Below, in pieces: positions 1-12,389 of a stretch of DNA of 64,000 nt. Within the stretch, counting starts at the first letter, position 1. Every line of letters begins with the position of its first letter. The translations under genes were made by a program, and so were the position numbers. Under the pieces are notes generated by a model. It saw only the letters and a program-made list of their open reading frames with translations, was not told the origin of the DNA and did not search any database. This DNA comes from Rhinopomastus cyanomelas. Lineage: Eukaryota; Chordata; Aves; Bucerotiformes; Rhinopomastidae. The stretch covers positions 620,310 to 684,309 of the forward strand of contig VXBP01003607.1 in assembly GCA_013400115.1 (NCBI GenBank). Reading direction: 5' to 3'.

Positions 1-10
1 ATGCAAGATC

Positions 11-117
11 TTATAGAATCACAGGGTTGGAAGGGACCTCCAAGGGTCACGCAAATCCACCTCCAAAGGTCATGCAATCCACGCCCCCTGCAACAAGCAC
101 GGACATCACTGGCTAGA
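11..117 (-). mobile_element. Old CR1 LINE 3' tail fragment
   Basis: Read on the plus strand, this has the order of a reversed CR1 tail: TATAGAATCACAGGGTTGGA, then AAGGGACCT, then CCCCCTGCAACAAGCACGGACATC and CTAGAC. These match the usual CR1 blocks around AGTCCAACCCCCTGC and GGGACATC. Divergence is high and the match fades after about 117. A 22-23 bp tandem duplication (36-80) sits inside it. Being non-coding tail, it has no product. Confidence 0.7.
36..80. repeat. Two-copy 22-23 bp tandem duplication
   Basis: Unit 1 (36-58) reads ACCTCCAAGGGTCACGCAAATCC up to small changes and unit 2 (59-80) repeats it with one base fewer and two substitutions. It lies within the CR1 tail at 11-117 and probably arose after insertion by slippage. 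Confidence 0.75.
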
Positions 118-1827
118 CGTTTTATCTGCCTCCTTAAGTTTCAGCAAAGCAATAGTTCTCTTCTCGTGCGTGTCCAAGGGAGGAGAAGCTGCATTCAGGA
201 CCAAAGTGCACTTTCCGATGACACCCAAGACGATGTCTTTGCTTGGCAGTGTCAGCATACACCACCATTATTCACAACTTCTAACGGGTACTTCTTTTAT
301 TGGTATTTGCTTGCTGCAAGAAGAGAAGTGGTCTGTATCTGCTACCTACTCAGATTATACCTGAATGAAAGATTGAAATGTTTGGGAACTTTGATTTTAT
401 TTTCCTAGAGACTTTCTGCCTGACCAAGACTGTAGAGTAGGCTGTGCTCAAAGTACCACAAGTGTTATGTGAAATTCTTTATTAGGCTTCAGCATATTGT
501 CTGTTTTATATACAAACCAAATATCTTACACCTTTAATAGTGAATATTCCAAGTATAATCACTTACAGGGCATGGCATCACGTAAGGGCAGTCAGCTTCT
601 GTTTGCAAGCTCAAAGTCCACAAATTACACTCACTAGAAAAGTGCATAATAAGGAAGTTTCCCATCTATTTCTGGCACTGAGCCTTCCAAGTGATGGTGC
701 ACTCTCATTGTAGAGCATCAAACTGAGTTGGTGTTGTGGGAAGGAAAGTTGCATGTGGTCTTGTAAAAGGTCTCAGGCACAGAAGTTACTGAGAAGGAAT
801 TTGCTGTATTTTGTACATTGTTCTACCAGATAAACAGGCTTCAGACAGGGGAGCCTTATGGGAAAGACTTTGACTCTGCCTAGTACAATCAACAGTATCT
901 GCTACTCCATAAAGCACACTGTTTATTTTTTAGACCATTCTGTGGATTAGATAAAATGTTATAGGGTAATTTAACGGGATAATAGAAAAGATCTGTTAGG
1001 ACCTAAATAACTATTTCCTTAATGTGTCAGACTAATCTTTGGTGCTAAGTCCTGGCACAGTGATGGCCTTTGTGTGACTTCTTGCTCTGCTATGAAATAA
1101 CCCTTTAGTTCTGTGTGCCTGCTTGACTTGAAAGTTGCCTAATGATGAAAACACAAAACACTTGGAGAAAAAAGCTCCCAATAAATCTGTCCCTCCTGTT
1201 TTCCAAGAGGATCAATATTCACATTCATCTTACGATCTAGAAATGAGGCTACAGTGAAGAAAATGTATGTTAAAACACCACTAAAAACATGTCTGAGAGA
1301 ACAGCAAAGTCCAACACTGTCAGTTTAATGGTCTTAGCACAGTGGTAGCTGATCCCGTTTTCTTAATCTATTAAGAAACATTTCCAAAAAAGTGATTTTA
1401 CCTGTGACAAAATCCCCAAGTAGAACAGAGCACGCTGATGGGCTTCAACCTCAATTGTGGAGTAGTTCAACTTTGCTAGACTTTAATTAAATTATTAACA
1501 TATTCCTGATGTAGTTATTTTCTATGTAATCTCATTACTTTTAATTCTTGCTTCACAGAGCTTTGAGGACACAATTCCCCAGCAGCATTATTCTCTCTTT
1601 ATCTTGACGCAAAGCAGACACACAGACACATGCTGCTCATGCATTCCATGGTATGTTTCTGAGTAACATCTGAATACTCATGTGGTATCGGGCTATAACT
1701 TGCTGCTCCTGTGATCACGGAAAACTCCCATTCTGGTTTTTGAAAGATGGAGCACAGGCTAAGTCAATAAAAACACACCTACTAGTACAGACACTGCAGT
1801 GTTTATCTTGATGCTCTACAGACCTTT
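118..1827. other. Unique non-coding DNA, nothing recognised
   Basis: AT-rich sequence with no transposon match, no RNA gene and no convincing exon. The open frame that covers 1-408 overlaps the CR1 scrap at its start, has no family resemblance, and is judged accidental. Confidence 0.6.
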
Positions 1828-3819
1828 ACAGAATCACTCTGGCTGGAAAAGACCCTTGGGATCATGGAGTCCAACCATCTACCCTACCTTACAAGTTCAC
1901 CCCTAAACCAGATCCCTTAACATCTCATACAAACGATCTTTAAACATATCCAGCGATGGTGACCCAACCACATCCCTGGGAAGGCCATTCCAGTGCCTGA
2001 CCACCCTTTCTGTGAAAATATTCTTCCTAGTATCAAGTCTAAACCTACCCTGTTGTAACTTGAACCCATTCCCTCTTGTTCTATCACTAATTGCTTGTGA
2101 GAAGAGACCAGCACCAACCTCTCCACCACATTCTTTCAGGTAGTTGTAGAGAGTGATGAGGTCTCCTCTCAACCTCCTCTTCTTCAAACCAAAGAGCCCC
2201 AGCTCTCTCAGTCTTTCCTCATAAGATTTATTCTCCAGGCCCTTCACCAGCTTAGTTGCCCTCCTCTGCACCTGCTCCAGCACCTCCACATCTCTCTTGT
2301 ATTGAGGTGCTCAAAACTGGACACAATACTCAAGATGTGGCCTCACCAGTGCCAAGTACAGGGGGATGATAACCTCCCTAATCATGCTGCCCACACTATT
2401 TCTGATACAAGCCAGCATACCGATGGCCTTCTTGGCCACCTGGGCACACTGCTGGCTCATATTAATCTTCCTGCCAGTTAGAACCCCCAGGTCCCTCTCT
2501 GCCAGAAGGATCTACAGCCACACCTCCCCAAGCCTGGAGCACTGCAGGGGGTTGCTGTGGCCCAAGTGCAGGACCTGGCACTTGGCCTTACTGAAGCTCC
2601 TGCCATTAACATTGGCCCATTGCTCCCATCTATCCAAGTCTCTCCGAGGAGCCTTTCTACCTTCTGGCACATGAACACTCCCACCTAAGTTGGTGTCATC
2701 TGCAAACTCACTAATGATCCACTCTGTCCTTATCGAGATCATCAATAACGATGTTGAACAGAGATGGTCCCAATACGGAGCCCTGAGGCAGACCCACCAC
2801 TGGTGACAGGCTGCCAGCTGGATTGAACTCCACTAACCACCAGTCTTTGTGCCCGGCCGTTTGACCAGTGTTTTATCCAGCAGACTGTGTGCTCGTCCAA
2901 GCCACGAGCAGCCAGCTTATCAAGTTGAATTCCATGGGGAACTGCGTCAATGGCTTTAGAAAGTCCAGGTAAACAATATCCACAGCCTTCCCCTCGTCCA
3001 ATAGTTGGTTCATCCTGTCATAGAAGGAGATCAGGTTTGTCAGGCAGCACCTGCCTTTAATAAACCCATGTTGACTGGGCCTGATGCCCTGGTTGCCCTG
3101 TATGTGAAGTGTGATGGCACTTGAGATGATGTGTTCCATGACCTTCCCTGGCACCGAGATCAGACTGACAGGTCTATAGTTTCCTGGATCCTGCTTTCTG
3201 CCCTTCTTGTAGATGTGCGTTACATTTGCCACCTTCCAGTCCATTGGTGCCTCCCCAGCTAGCCAGGATTTTGAGTGAATAACAGAAAGCGTCTTGGCGA
3301 GCTCATTGGCCAACTCTCTCAGCACCCTTGGGTGCAACCCATCTGTCCCCATAGACTTGTTTATGTCTAAGTGGTGCAGCAGGTTGCTGACTGCTTCCTT
3401 TCCGTTTGTGTTGGCCTCATTCTGCTCTCTGTCTCCCAGCTCATGAGGCCTATTTTCCTGGGAACAGCTGGTTCCACTGCTAAAGACTGAGGCAAAGTAG
3501 GCACTGAGCACCTCAGCCTTTTCCACGACATTTGTTACTAGGTTTCCCTCTGGATCCAAAACAGGATGGAGATTTTCCCTGGTCCTCCTTTTGTTATTGC
3601 TGTATTTATAGAAGCTTTAAAAATTATCCTTAACTTAGCTGTAGCTAAGCTGAGCTCTAGGTGCTCTTTGACCCTCCTGATTTTCTTTCTGCAGAGTTTG
3701 ACTACATGCTTAAAGTCTTCATGAGAGGGCTGCTCCCTCTTCCAGATGTCATAGACTCTTCTTTTGTCCTTAAGGTGCAGCCAAAATCCCTACTTAGCCA
3801 AGCAGGTCTCCTTTCCTGA
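1828..3819 (-). mobile_element. CR1 LINE copy A, 5'-truncated, about 2.0 kb
   Basis: A minus-strand CR1 non-LTR retrotransposon. The 3' end lies at the low coordinate (CAGAATCACTCTGGCTGG). Reading toward higher coordinates come the end of ORF2 (1903-2289), the thumb/linker region, the reverse transcriptase FADD box (2695-2706), the remaining RT blocks (2873-3559) and part of the endonuclease-RT linker, where the copy stops at about 3819. The endonuclease is missing, which is the usual 5' truncation of CR1. Frameshifts break ORF2 several times. It is very similar to copy B at 43311-45428, which extends further 5' but has lost about 100 bp that this copy keeps at roughly 2363-2466 and about 50 bp kept at roughly 3424-3478. 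Confidence 0.96.
1903..3559 (-). pseudogene. CR1 ORF2 remnant (reverse transcriptase to C-terminus)
   Basis: ORF2 of CR1 encodes an endonuclease-reverse transcriptase that copies the element's RNA at a nicked target. Here three separated open blocks remain. Block 3559-2873 carries the RT N-terminal motifs, including NYRPVSLISVPGKVMEHI and GFIKGRCCLTNLI, then YLDF of motif A, after which the frame is lost. Block 2745-2512 carries FADDTNLGG, with the two catalytic aspartates of motif C intact, and the following QVLHLGH block. Block 2289-1903 carries the C-terminal region with QRRATKLVKGLE, RTRGNGFK and HWNGLPRDVV, ending in a natural stop. The shifts between blocks mean no functional enzyme. 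The position of YLDF and FADD identifies the family firmly. Confidence 0.93.
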
Positions 3820-4704
3820 TTGTTAGGAAAAAAAATTAAATAAAATGCCCCAATTGTTTTTAGATGTCTGTTAAAACAGCCTTCAAAACCCTGAGCAGGA
3901 GAAGGGACAGAAAAAGAAGCCTGTTTGGGAGTGAAGCCATGCTAGCAATGTAAGCAGGGAGTGCAAGAGAAAGGCAAAGGTGCCCAGATTTGTTCTTGGC
4001 CCTTCAGTCCCATAGTACGTTAGAAGTTTGCTTTCACCTTTCTTCAAGGGAGGGGGCAAACAGGCTCTCTGGTTCCTAGGGGCCTTCAAAAACTAGCAAA
4101 ATAGTGCATTTGGGATTTTTTCAGGGAAAAGTGGTCTGGGGATTAGTTCCAAGAACATTTTTAAGCTCGTGTCAGTACCTGCCAGTGAAGCTGCACTGAA
4201 TGTAAGGAAGCAAGAAAATCAATTGTGTGTGGCTGCCTGCTGGTGTGTCCTTGGATCTTATCTACAATATTAGGTGTTCCTTTCTTTAGGATGAAAATAG
4301 GTATGTCCAAAGAAGGCCTGGTGCTGTGTAGGGAACCAATCACCAAGGGATGAAGACTCTTTTGAAGGTGTTGTACTGCACCAGTTTTATGTCATCCAAC
4401 ATCCAAGTTTTGATCATCTTCCTCTTGGCTCTTCCGTCTTTTCCTCCTGGAGTCCTATATTCCAGCAAAGGAGGAGCAGCTCTGCAGGGTCAGCAAGTGG
4501 TTAGCAGCTCTTCTTTTCCTCCCCTTTTAGCAGCACCTCAACTACCATTGCCATATCAACACCTTTGAGTTCTGCATTCACTATCAGCGTAGCAAAGTCA
4601 GCAGGTGACAGAGCGACAGCAGTATGAATCCCAGGGAACCCACAATGTGTCCCTGGGTTTTGCTTGACTCCCTCCTGGGACCAGACCTTCAAGGAAACAT
4701 TAAA
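3820..4704. other. Unique DNA between CR1 copies
   Basis: Begins with an A-rich run at 3829-3845 directly beyond the 5' end of CR1 copy A. No recognisable gene or repeat follows. Short open frames here (for example 4350-4568 plus) have no family features. Confidence 0.55.
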
Positions 4705-4927
4705 GACTGGATATTAGGAAGAAATTCTTTACTGAGTGGTGGTTACGCACTGGAACAGGCTGCCCAAGGAAGTGGTGGAACCACCATCCCTGGAAGTGTT
4801 TGAAAAAACAAGTGGAGAGAGCACTTGAGGCCATGGTCTAGTGTTAGGGAGATGTCGGGATGAAAGTTGGACTTGATGATCCTGAACATCCTTTTTAACA
4901 ATGATGATTCTGTGTTTCTATGATTCT
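4705..4927 (+). mobile_element. CR1 LINE 3' tail, plus strand
   Basis: Starts in GGATATTAGGAAGAAATTCTT, continues through CACTGGAACAGGCTGCCC and CATCCCTGGAAGTGTT (the end of ORF2) and GGACTTGATGATCC, and finishes in the CR1 3' tail GATTCTGTGTTTCTATGATT. It keeps only the last 220 bp or so. It is one of only two confident plus-strand CR1 pieces in the window. The flanks are unique. Confidence 0.95.
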
Positions 4928-7900
4928 AATACCAAAGTGTTCCTGGCATCTGCCATCTGTGGTCCTCAAAATTGCTAAGAAATTAATAAATAAATCTGCA
5001 ATTGTTTTTTTTTTTCCTCACTGGGGTCAGCACTAATGCTGGCTTCGTTTGTTTTCTTCTGACACAGACAGGATCATCCTAGGCAAAATATCACTCTGCA
5101 GCTCAGGTCACCTGAGCTTGAGTCTCCAAGTGCAGTGATAAACTGAGCCATGTTTTTCTGACTCCCTCAAGCAAGTTCCTTTCATTTAGTACTTTTTTGT
5201 TTGCTGTTTGTAGTATCTTGACCAGCTCCTAGTCTGTGACATAAGGTACCGTCCTCATTGATATAAACTGATTGTACTGTAGTAAGTACTTTGTATCTCC
5301 CTGGTGCAAAGCGGAGACTGCTTTTGGGTTTGAGAACAGGTTACACAGACACCAGGCCCAGTCTGTCATTAGAAATCTGACTTTATGGACAAGTGATGAA
5401 GCATCGCACCAAACTAGAAATTCAAGTGTAGCCCCCTAAGGCTCTCTGCAGCTCCCTGCAGCACAGTTCCCTTCCCTTAGTTCAAAGCAGTGGCTCTACA
5501 AGAGACATTTATTTTCCTGTTATTGTGCTTTTGGCACCTAGTTAGACTTAGAAACAGCAATATGCGGCTGTCTTGAGTTTCTAGCTGTTCTAGTTATTCC
5601 TCTAAGTTATTTAACACTTGTCTAAGAAGGGAAGGCTATTCTTGGTTTTTAGAGAGGAGATTAATATAATCAAAGAGGAGAAAGTTGTTCTATAGATTTT
5701 CCAGGCCCTTGAGAGCTCTGTCCTTGTCCTGAAGTACTCTGTGTGCATCCACTGACACATGCACGGCATAAGAATAAATTGTTTTTAAACAACTTTTTTC
5801 TAGAGCCTTCAGCTTTACTGAAGTTCTTTTGATGAAGACTTGTACATTTGAATAGTTATTTATAATATTTTGCAATGCTTTCCCTCTGCATTTATCTTCC
5901 TGTCCAGCCCTCGTACGCAAGAGCATGTAAAGGAATTGTGGCCATGCTGCTGGTATGACCCCATGTTCAAAATGATGTTTGCAATAACCACCATGATGTT
6001 TGTAAATCAGGATCTTCTAGAGATTTGCCCAGGAAAAGTCTTGGGCCTTAGACACAGATCTCCATTTGTAGGGCAACAGGGAGACAAACCAAGCCCCAGC
6101 TATGCCTGCTGCGAGCTTTCCGTGCTGCCAGCAGAGAGCACTGTTGACCCGTCCCATCGAGCTGTCACCTAGAGACCACGGGGATTTCCACAGCCACGAA
6201 GAACACGAAAACTAATCGTCTGCGTGTGACACGACTGAAATCCGTGGCTTTAGTTTCAGAAGTGGTGGCTTCAGCTATGGGACAGATAGATCTGTGGGGT
6301 CTCTTGCATCAGGCAGGCAGGTTTCTAGTCTACTACCGAGTAGCTGGGGTATGTAGGTTCAGCAGGTTGCTTGAAGGCCATCAGATAAACAAAAAACATC
6401 CAGAATGCCATTTCTGGCAGGAACCCAGCAGATCTTCTGTTGTGTTTATTAAAAAAAAAGTAAAGGAGAGGGAAATAAAGATAAGGAAATACCAGATTTT
6501 TGAGATAGTGCCACTTACTGGGAGGGAGCTGCAATGTAATTGCTGAGCTTTGAAGAACAACAGGCATCATCATCAATATTTGATTAAAAAAAGGTGCATG
6601 TGAAAATGTAAAATGCATAAGAGAGATGTGTAAAGATTAAAATACTCTTTTCATCTTCTTACTTGAAAAGTTTTAAGACGGAAATGATGTTAATGAGTCC
6701 AATTAACCCATTTACCTGCCTAATGTAATGTGTCATGTATCAGCATATGGGATGACACACTTTTTATTGCTTTATAGAACTCTGTTTTCAGTAAGAATCT
6801 TTCCCATTCACTGCTCTGCAGTTTTGCCTGTTTACTGCCCTTAAGTGACTGATCTGTGAAAAAAACCCACCAACCCACCAAACTTGGAGCAAACCTCACC
6901 AATTAAATACTCAGGCTCACTGGCTAATGAGCACAATATGTCAATTTTCAGTGATCAAAACAATGCGCCTCAATAATGTATGCACCATTCTGTAACCAAA
7001 ATACCATTTTAATAGAGGACCCACAGGGTCATGGCTAGTCTGAGATAATTATATGGCACAGGATGTGAAGGAATGAAAGTGCTCCTAGGACATGGGGAGT
7101 ATCCCACAGAGTCTATACACCACATGCTGCCTTCTAGGGATAATAAAGTGCTTTATTGTATTTCCACTACTCCATTAATGCAGTGATTTTTGCTTGTTAG
7201 TAACTATGAAGCCTAAAGCAGATGCAGCCAAATATATGGTGTCAGGCATTAATAAATGCTGCATGTGTTGATTCCAGCTTCACATGGTGCTGTGCTCTCC
7301 TCCATCTAAAATATTCTGACTATGTTTAAACCCTGTGTAGCAAGGGAACTTCATGCTGGAGCTTTCACTAGATTTTTTAGAATTAAAGTCAATTAGTGAA
7401 ATGATCAAGCACAAGTATGGCTTCTGTGACTGGACAGGGGATCTGCTTCCACCGATGCTGGGTGAAAGCTTGAGGGTCCAGCAGTGATTTTGAAGTGGGA
7501 GCTAGATCTTGATGCTGAGAGCTTCCTGCATGGAGTGCTCCGTGATGTGGTGCTTCAGGTGAAAAGAGAAAGCTGTAGGAAAGCAGAATTGGTTTCAATA
7601 TTCACCATCTTCTTCTGTTTAGCATCTTGAAACCTATGATCTGAGCTTTTGCAAGTAAGTTGAGGTGTGGCAGAGTATGCGTGGAAACAAGTTGTGCTGG
7701 AATGTGACCTTCAGAGACTTTACACAGAGCCGTGCTGCATGCAGTTACCCAGCAATAAGGCAATGCTAACCACCCGTGTCTTCACCCAGTTAAAATGGTG
7801 AAGGGGTTATGTCCAATGCCAGGCTCTTTGTGTAGGGTGGGGTGTAGACTCCATTATGAGACCATTGTCAGTTATTTTAAAAGAAATACTATTAGTGCTT

Positions 7901-8039
7901 CAATAGCAGACATATCTTCACTGGAGTAGGTTCTGGAGTGATTTGGGTTTATTAGGAGAGTGTTTGAAAGGGATGTTTTGGTGTGTTCTAAGCTAGACTT
8001 ACACTGTCGGATGGTAGAACTAGACTCAGCAATTTGCAA
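4928..8039. other. Unique non-coding DNA
   Basis: No gene or transposon recognised in 3.1 kb. A short CpG-richer patch lies at about 6147-6250. A strong 3' splice-like signal (pyrimidine tract then TTTAG near 7620) is followed 32 bp later by GTAAGT; this could be a micro-exon but has no coding support. Confidence 0.5.
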
Positions 8040-8200
8040 TCATAGAATCATTAAGAGTGGAAGACACCTCACAGATCATCGAGTCCAATGACCAACCCAA
8101 CACCATTTTGTCCACTAAACTGTGTTTCCTAGTGCCACATGTACACAGTTTTTTGACACCTCCAGGGACGGTGACTCCACCACCTCCCCGGACAGCCTGT
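8040..8200 (-). mobile_element. CR1 LINE 3' tail (CR1-Y/J-like)
   Basis: Reversed CR1 tail beginning CATAGAATCATTAAGAGTGG, then GATCATCGAGTCCAATGACC, ACACAGTTTTTTGACACC and CCAGGGACGGTGACTCCACC. It ends after GACAGCCTGT, where the usual continuation is absent, so the copy is 5'-truncated to about 160 bp. The order of blocks matches the CR1 type common in neoavian birds; the subfamily name is from memory and uncertain. Confidence 0.94.
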
Positions 8201-11200
8201 AATCCTGCGTGTCTGCTGACACCTGTACTATGACAAGTGTTTTATGGAAGAGGGAAAAATTACATTTGTGTGCTCCTTTTAGCTCATTAACTGTAGTTTA
8301 GAAACAGGCTAAGTCAATAAGTAATTGAGGGAATAGCTAGGGCTTGGGGAACTCATTTACCCTGATTTAGTCTGGCAATCTCTACATTTTAGTTTGAAGA
8401 ATCTGCATTAAAAACTGTGTTAAGACTAATTTTTCTCTCTGATAAAGGGATGTAAAGAGCGCTGCCTTTTTACAGTCTGCAGGTTTACATATGTTTTCAA
8501 AGGGTTTTAAATGGTACAGAAGCTGACAAAATTGTGAGATATCCAGATAAATGAAAAAATTACTCTTTTCACTTCTTATGTGGCTTTAAAATGTAAAATT
8601 GAAGAACTGACATCTTGAGGGTTTAATCAAGTCCTCTTTTAATTGAGTGATACTGACCTTTGGTAGCTGCCTGCATTTCAGAGCTTTTTGGTTGAAATGC
8701 CAGAGGTTTTCCAGTGGAATCCAGATCAGATGGAAACTTATAGGACATATATTGAAATGAGTGTTTCCCTTTCTTAATGTTTTCCATGCATCCAGACAGA
8801 CTTTGGATATTGGATATTTTATACCTCATCTGATCAACTCCATATTAACAAATGTAATCAGACTTTCTAAGATCTGTATTTTCCTTGTACATTTTCTTCA
8901 GTAATTTAGTCCCTAATACAACTTTAAACAGAAATTTCCCTTCTGAACAGATGAGATACAGCAAGTTGATTGAAATTCTTTTTCAAAATGTTGCTGTTAT
9001 CTTCTGCCTCACTATCTGTACGCAGCATTAGCAGAAGGACCGTGCTAAACTCATCTGGGAATCACCTTTCCAGCTAAGTGGTAAAGTTAACATTGAAATG
9101 TTGTGGAGATTAATACACTCATCACTTCTGCCTGTATCTATAACTTTATGCCTGCATCTTTATATCTTTTGAAAATTTATTTTACTCTCTTCCGTGAATA
9201 GGAAGAGGAAGAAAAGTACCTCTCCTCACACAGGCCTAGATTAGTAAGTCTGGCAAGACCTCCTTGCTGTAGTGTATGCAGAGCACAACATATTGTTCAC
9301 AACACAATCCATACATTTTGTTTTTAAGGTTAACGATACGATTTTACAAGAGACAGAACTCCACATTTGCTGCAGTTCTTTATTTCTCCAACCTTTTGCT
9401 GCCAGGAAGGTTGGTATTTCTGTGCCTGCTTAGTTTCCACAAACCCTGTAGAATATAGAAGTGGCTGCTGCTATTTGCAATCCTCTGCCCACTGTGGCCA
9501 TGAAGTTCCAAGAATGTGTGATGTACTGAGCCCTCCTTAGAGGGAGTTGCAGTTTCTGGGTCGTGGTGTAGCCACAGAAGCATGCTAAGGCTTTAGTGAA
9601 ATTATACATCAGTGGGAATGAACAGACGAATTTATAAAGCTCAGCTTTTCAGCCATGAAAGGGACAAAAGTTTTATCAGCTTTTTTAGCAGAACCATAAC
9701 AAGTTTTTGAAAGCAGAATATGTCACGATATCAAGCTGCTTCCCAAATCACTGCCAAGGCAAAAATACATAGTTATTGCAAAAAAAATTTCCTGAGCCCT
9801 GTATCTCTGGAGGTAAACTAGTATTTAGATAACTTGAAATTTGACCTCAATAACATTTATTATGTGTCAAGGCAAATCCTTTGTGGCGTGCAAAAATCAC
9901 GAGCTGTTCTGCCCAGCAGCACATTTCACTGTATTTTTGAGCAGCAGTAGAGAGCTGTTTTCTCCTGGCCTGCTTTTATTTTAGTTCTTTAGAGAAGGTG
10001 AATAAATTAGCCTTTCCAGTGGCAAACGTAGTGCTCCTGTTTAACAGAGGACTGTTTTACTTCCCTCATTTCATCTGCCTCAAAACCGTTTGTGTACATT
10101 TTAATATTGAGAAAACAGAGGAAGCGCAGTAGAGGTTGAAATAAAAGGAAAACAAACAAACAAATCCTACCCTGAACGTCTCTTTGCTTCCCTGACATTT
10201 CACTCTATCCCAAAACTCTTTGGCTTTTTTTGAGAATACACTTTAAAAAAAACCACAAACCCACATCTTTTTTTGAAGTAGTGCTCCCTAAAGAATACCA
10301 ATTCCTGCTCAACATTCTCTGTGTTCCAATGTGCCTTTAATTCTCTAAATCGAAAGCTTCCGAGAGTCAGCATGTAAGTTCAGTGGCAGTCTGCGAAATC
10401 CGGGTTACGGCATGAACTTGAACTCCAGGCTAAACGACAGCCCAGAGGCAGAGCTTGAGTCTTCTGATGGTTCCAGAACTGATGTTACTCATGTACACCG
10501 TTACCACGGTGGATACACATACAAACCCTTTCAGTCACAAGGCTTCCTAAGACTTCACTTCCAAGCACAACTCTGCTAAAACTTGGTCAAGAGGTTTTGT
10601 GTTTGTTCCGCTGGCTGCTCGATCGGTTGGTTGTTTTTCCCCATTCTGCATTACCTGCTGTGTTTATAGATTGCTTGGCTATGGGGGAAGAGCTGTCTCT
10701 TTGTTCAGTATTCTGATCTTTTGTACAGCTCCACATATACTGGAGTTGTGTAAATTAGTGTTTTTACAAGTAATCAAAATGACACAAAGCTCTCAATACC
10801 AAGGAGTAATTTTTATTTCTAACATCATTCCCAGCCATGTGTTATTCCATGCAGAGTGAAATACACTTTTCCACTGGCTCAGATCATAAAGAAATGGCGA
10901 GAAACTCTTCTGAAAAAGACCATTAGAGAAACAATTTGTGGCAGTTTCCCATCAGTTCCCCTCTGGTTTTCATGGTCACGGTTTTTACCAAGATACAGCT
11001 TTACCTGGCTTTGCAGTCTGTAAGGAAAAGTGAAAGGGGTGTGGGATACAGTCTCTAGGAATGAGCATAAGGCCGAATGCTTTTCCAATAGGGACACAAT
11101 TCAGGCTAGATAGGATATTAGCTTCCTCAATGTAGTCATTTTAAGAAGTTTTATCATATATTCTAAAGATTTTCTAGAGTGTTTAATCCGTGGAAACCAT

Positions 11201-12389
11201 GGCATTGACAAGTCCCTCTTTACTGTTTTCCCAGGAGGACTCTTTTAGACTTGGGGTTCATATTCAGTTATGGATTAGTGTTCCCATTTATTACCGATGG
11301 CTTTACTTCCTATTTTTAAATCTTTCCCCTTCTCTGTTACATGCAAACCTATGGCTTAATGCTTCCAAATGCCTGTCAAGTGGAATCTTTCTTAACTCTG
11401 CACATGAACTTGTGTTCACTTTCCTATTTCTGATGAGTTATAGCTGAGAAGTTGAAAGCACTGAGTATCTTATTTACAGCGTAAAGGAAGCTTTGCTCTC
11501 TTTATCCCAGATGAAGATGAGTTTGAGAGTTCATTCTCACACTCAGACTTGCTGTTCTTGCCTGCAGTAGAGGAAAATACTTTAAATGTGCTTATGTTCT
11601 TACTAACGATATGACTTAGGCAGAAGCTGAACTGCAGCTTTCAAAAATTAACCCTTGCAGATCAGAATAACTATTTATTTCAAGGTATGAAAGAAAATCT
11701 CCCCATATTTGGTATTTTTAACAATTTTAAATGCACAGATTCCGAATAATGTGTCTAACCCTGAGCTACTAAATCTGTCAGCAGGACCAGTTTTTAATAT
11801 GTAACTAGTGATTGACAGAGTCTAAAGACAGGAAATTATTTCTGGCCCTCACATGCAGGATAATACCCACTGCAAGGTTTGTAAGTTTATTGTGGCTTAT
11901 GTCTTTTTATTTTCATACCACCTCTTTCTAAAATCTAGATGATTCCNGATTTCTGGCCCTCACATGCAGGATAATACCTCTTTCATACCACCTCTTTCTA
12001 AAATCTAGATGATTCCTAATAAACAAGTCCTTTAATAACCTTTAAAGTGACAAATCTGTTGATAAATTGAATTTTCTTCAACAAGTTATTGCTCTATTGA
12101 TTTCAGCGCTCCATTTTTAATAAGCAGAGACTCTTCAGAATTGCTTGCTATGACAGTCTTGAAAGTAGGGCATCAACTGACTTGGCAAATGGCTGAATTT
12201 ATAAGGGGACCTGGACCAAACCTGCTGCTTACAAAAACCAGACAGAAATGGCTATCAAAAAATTTCTATGGTGCATTCCTCTTTTAAGAGGTGATTTCAG
12301 TCACCAAATTAAATTATGCTTACAGCTTTAATGATAACTTTCATCCTGAAGTGCAGGCATGGCATGGAGCAAGGGATTCAAGCTGAGTG
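8201..12389. other. Unique non-coding DNA
   Basis: No recognisable gene or transposon. It contains a stop-free frame at about 10349-10580 without a good start, a small inverted repeat at 10496-10511 (arms CACCGT and ACGGTG), and the duplicated segment with a single N at 11838-12016. Confidence 0.5.
11838..12016. repeat. Imperfect local duplication around a single N
   Basis: Segment 11838-11867 is repeated at 11949-11978, and 11911-11946 is repeated at 11981-12016, so the second copy equals the first with about 43 internal bases missing. A single undetermined base (11947) sits exactly between the copies. This is the pattern of two contig ends joined without merging their overlap, so an assembly artefact is more likely than a biological duplication. 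Confidence 0.85.

Noticed and set aside
1..408. 135-codon ORF at the window start
   Set aside because: Its first third is reversed CR1 tail, so it is not an ancestral coding frame.
2366..2674. Plus-strand ORF inside CR1 copy A (and its twin at 43744-44067)
   Set aside because: Antisense shadow of CR1 ORF2; the real coding strand is minus.
7620..7655. 32-bp micro-exon between TTTAG and GTAAGT
   Set aside because: Two of three frames contain stops and nothing nearby supports a transcript.
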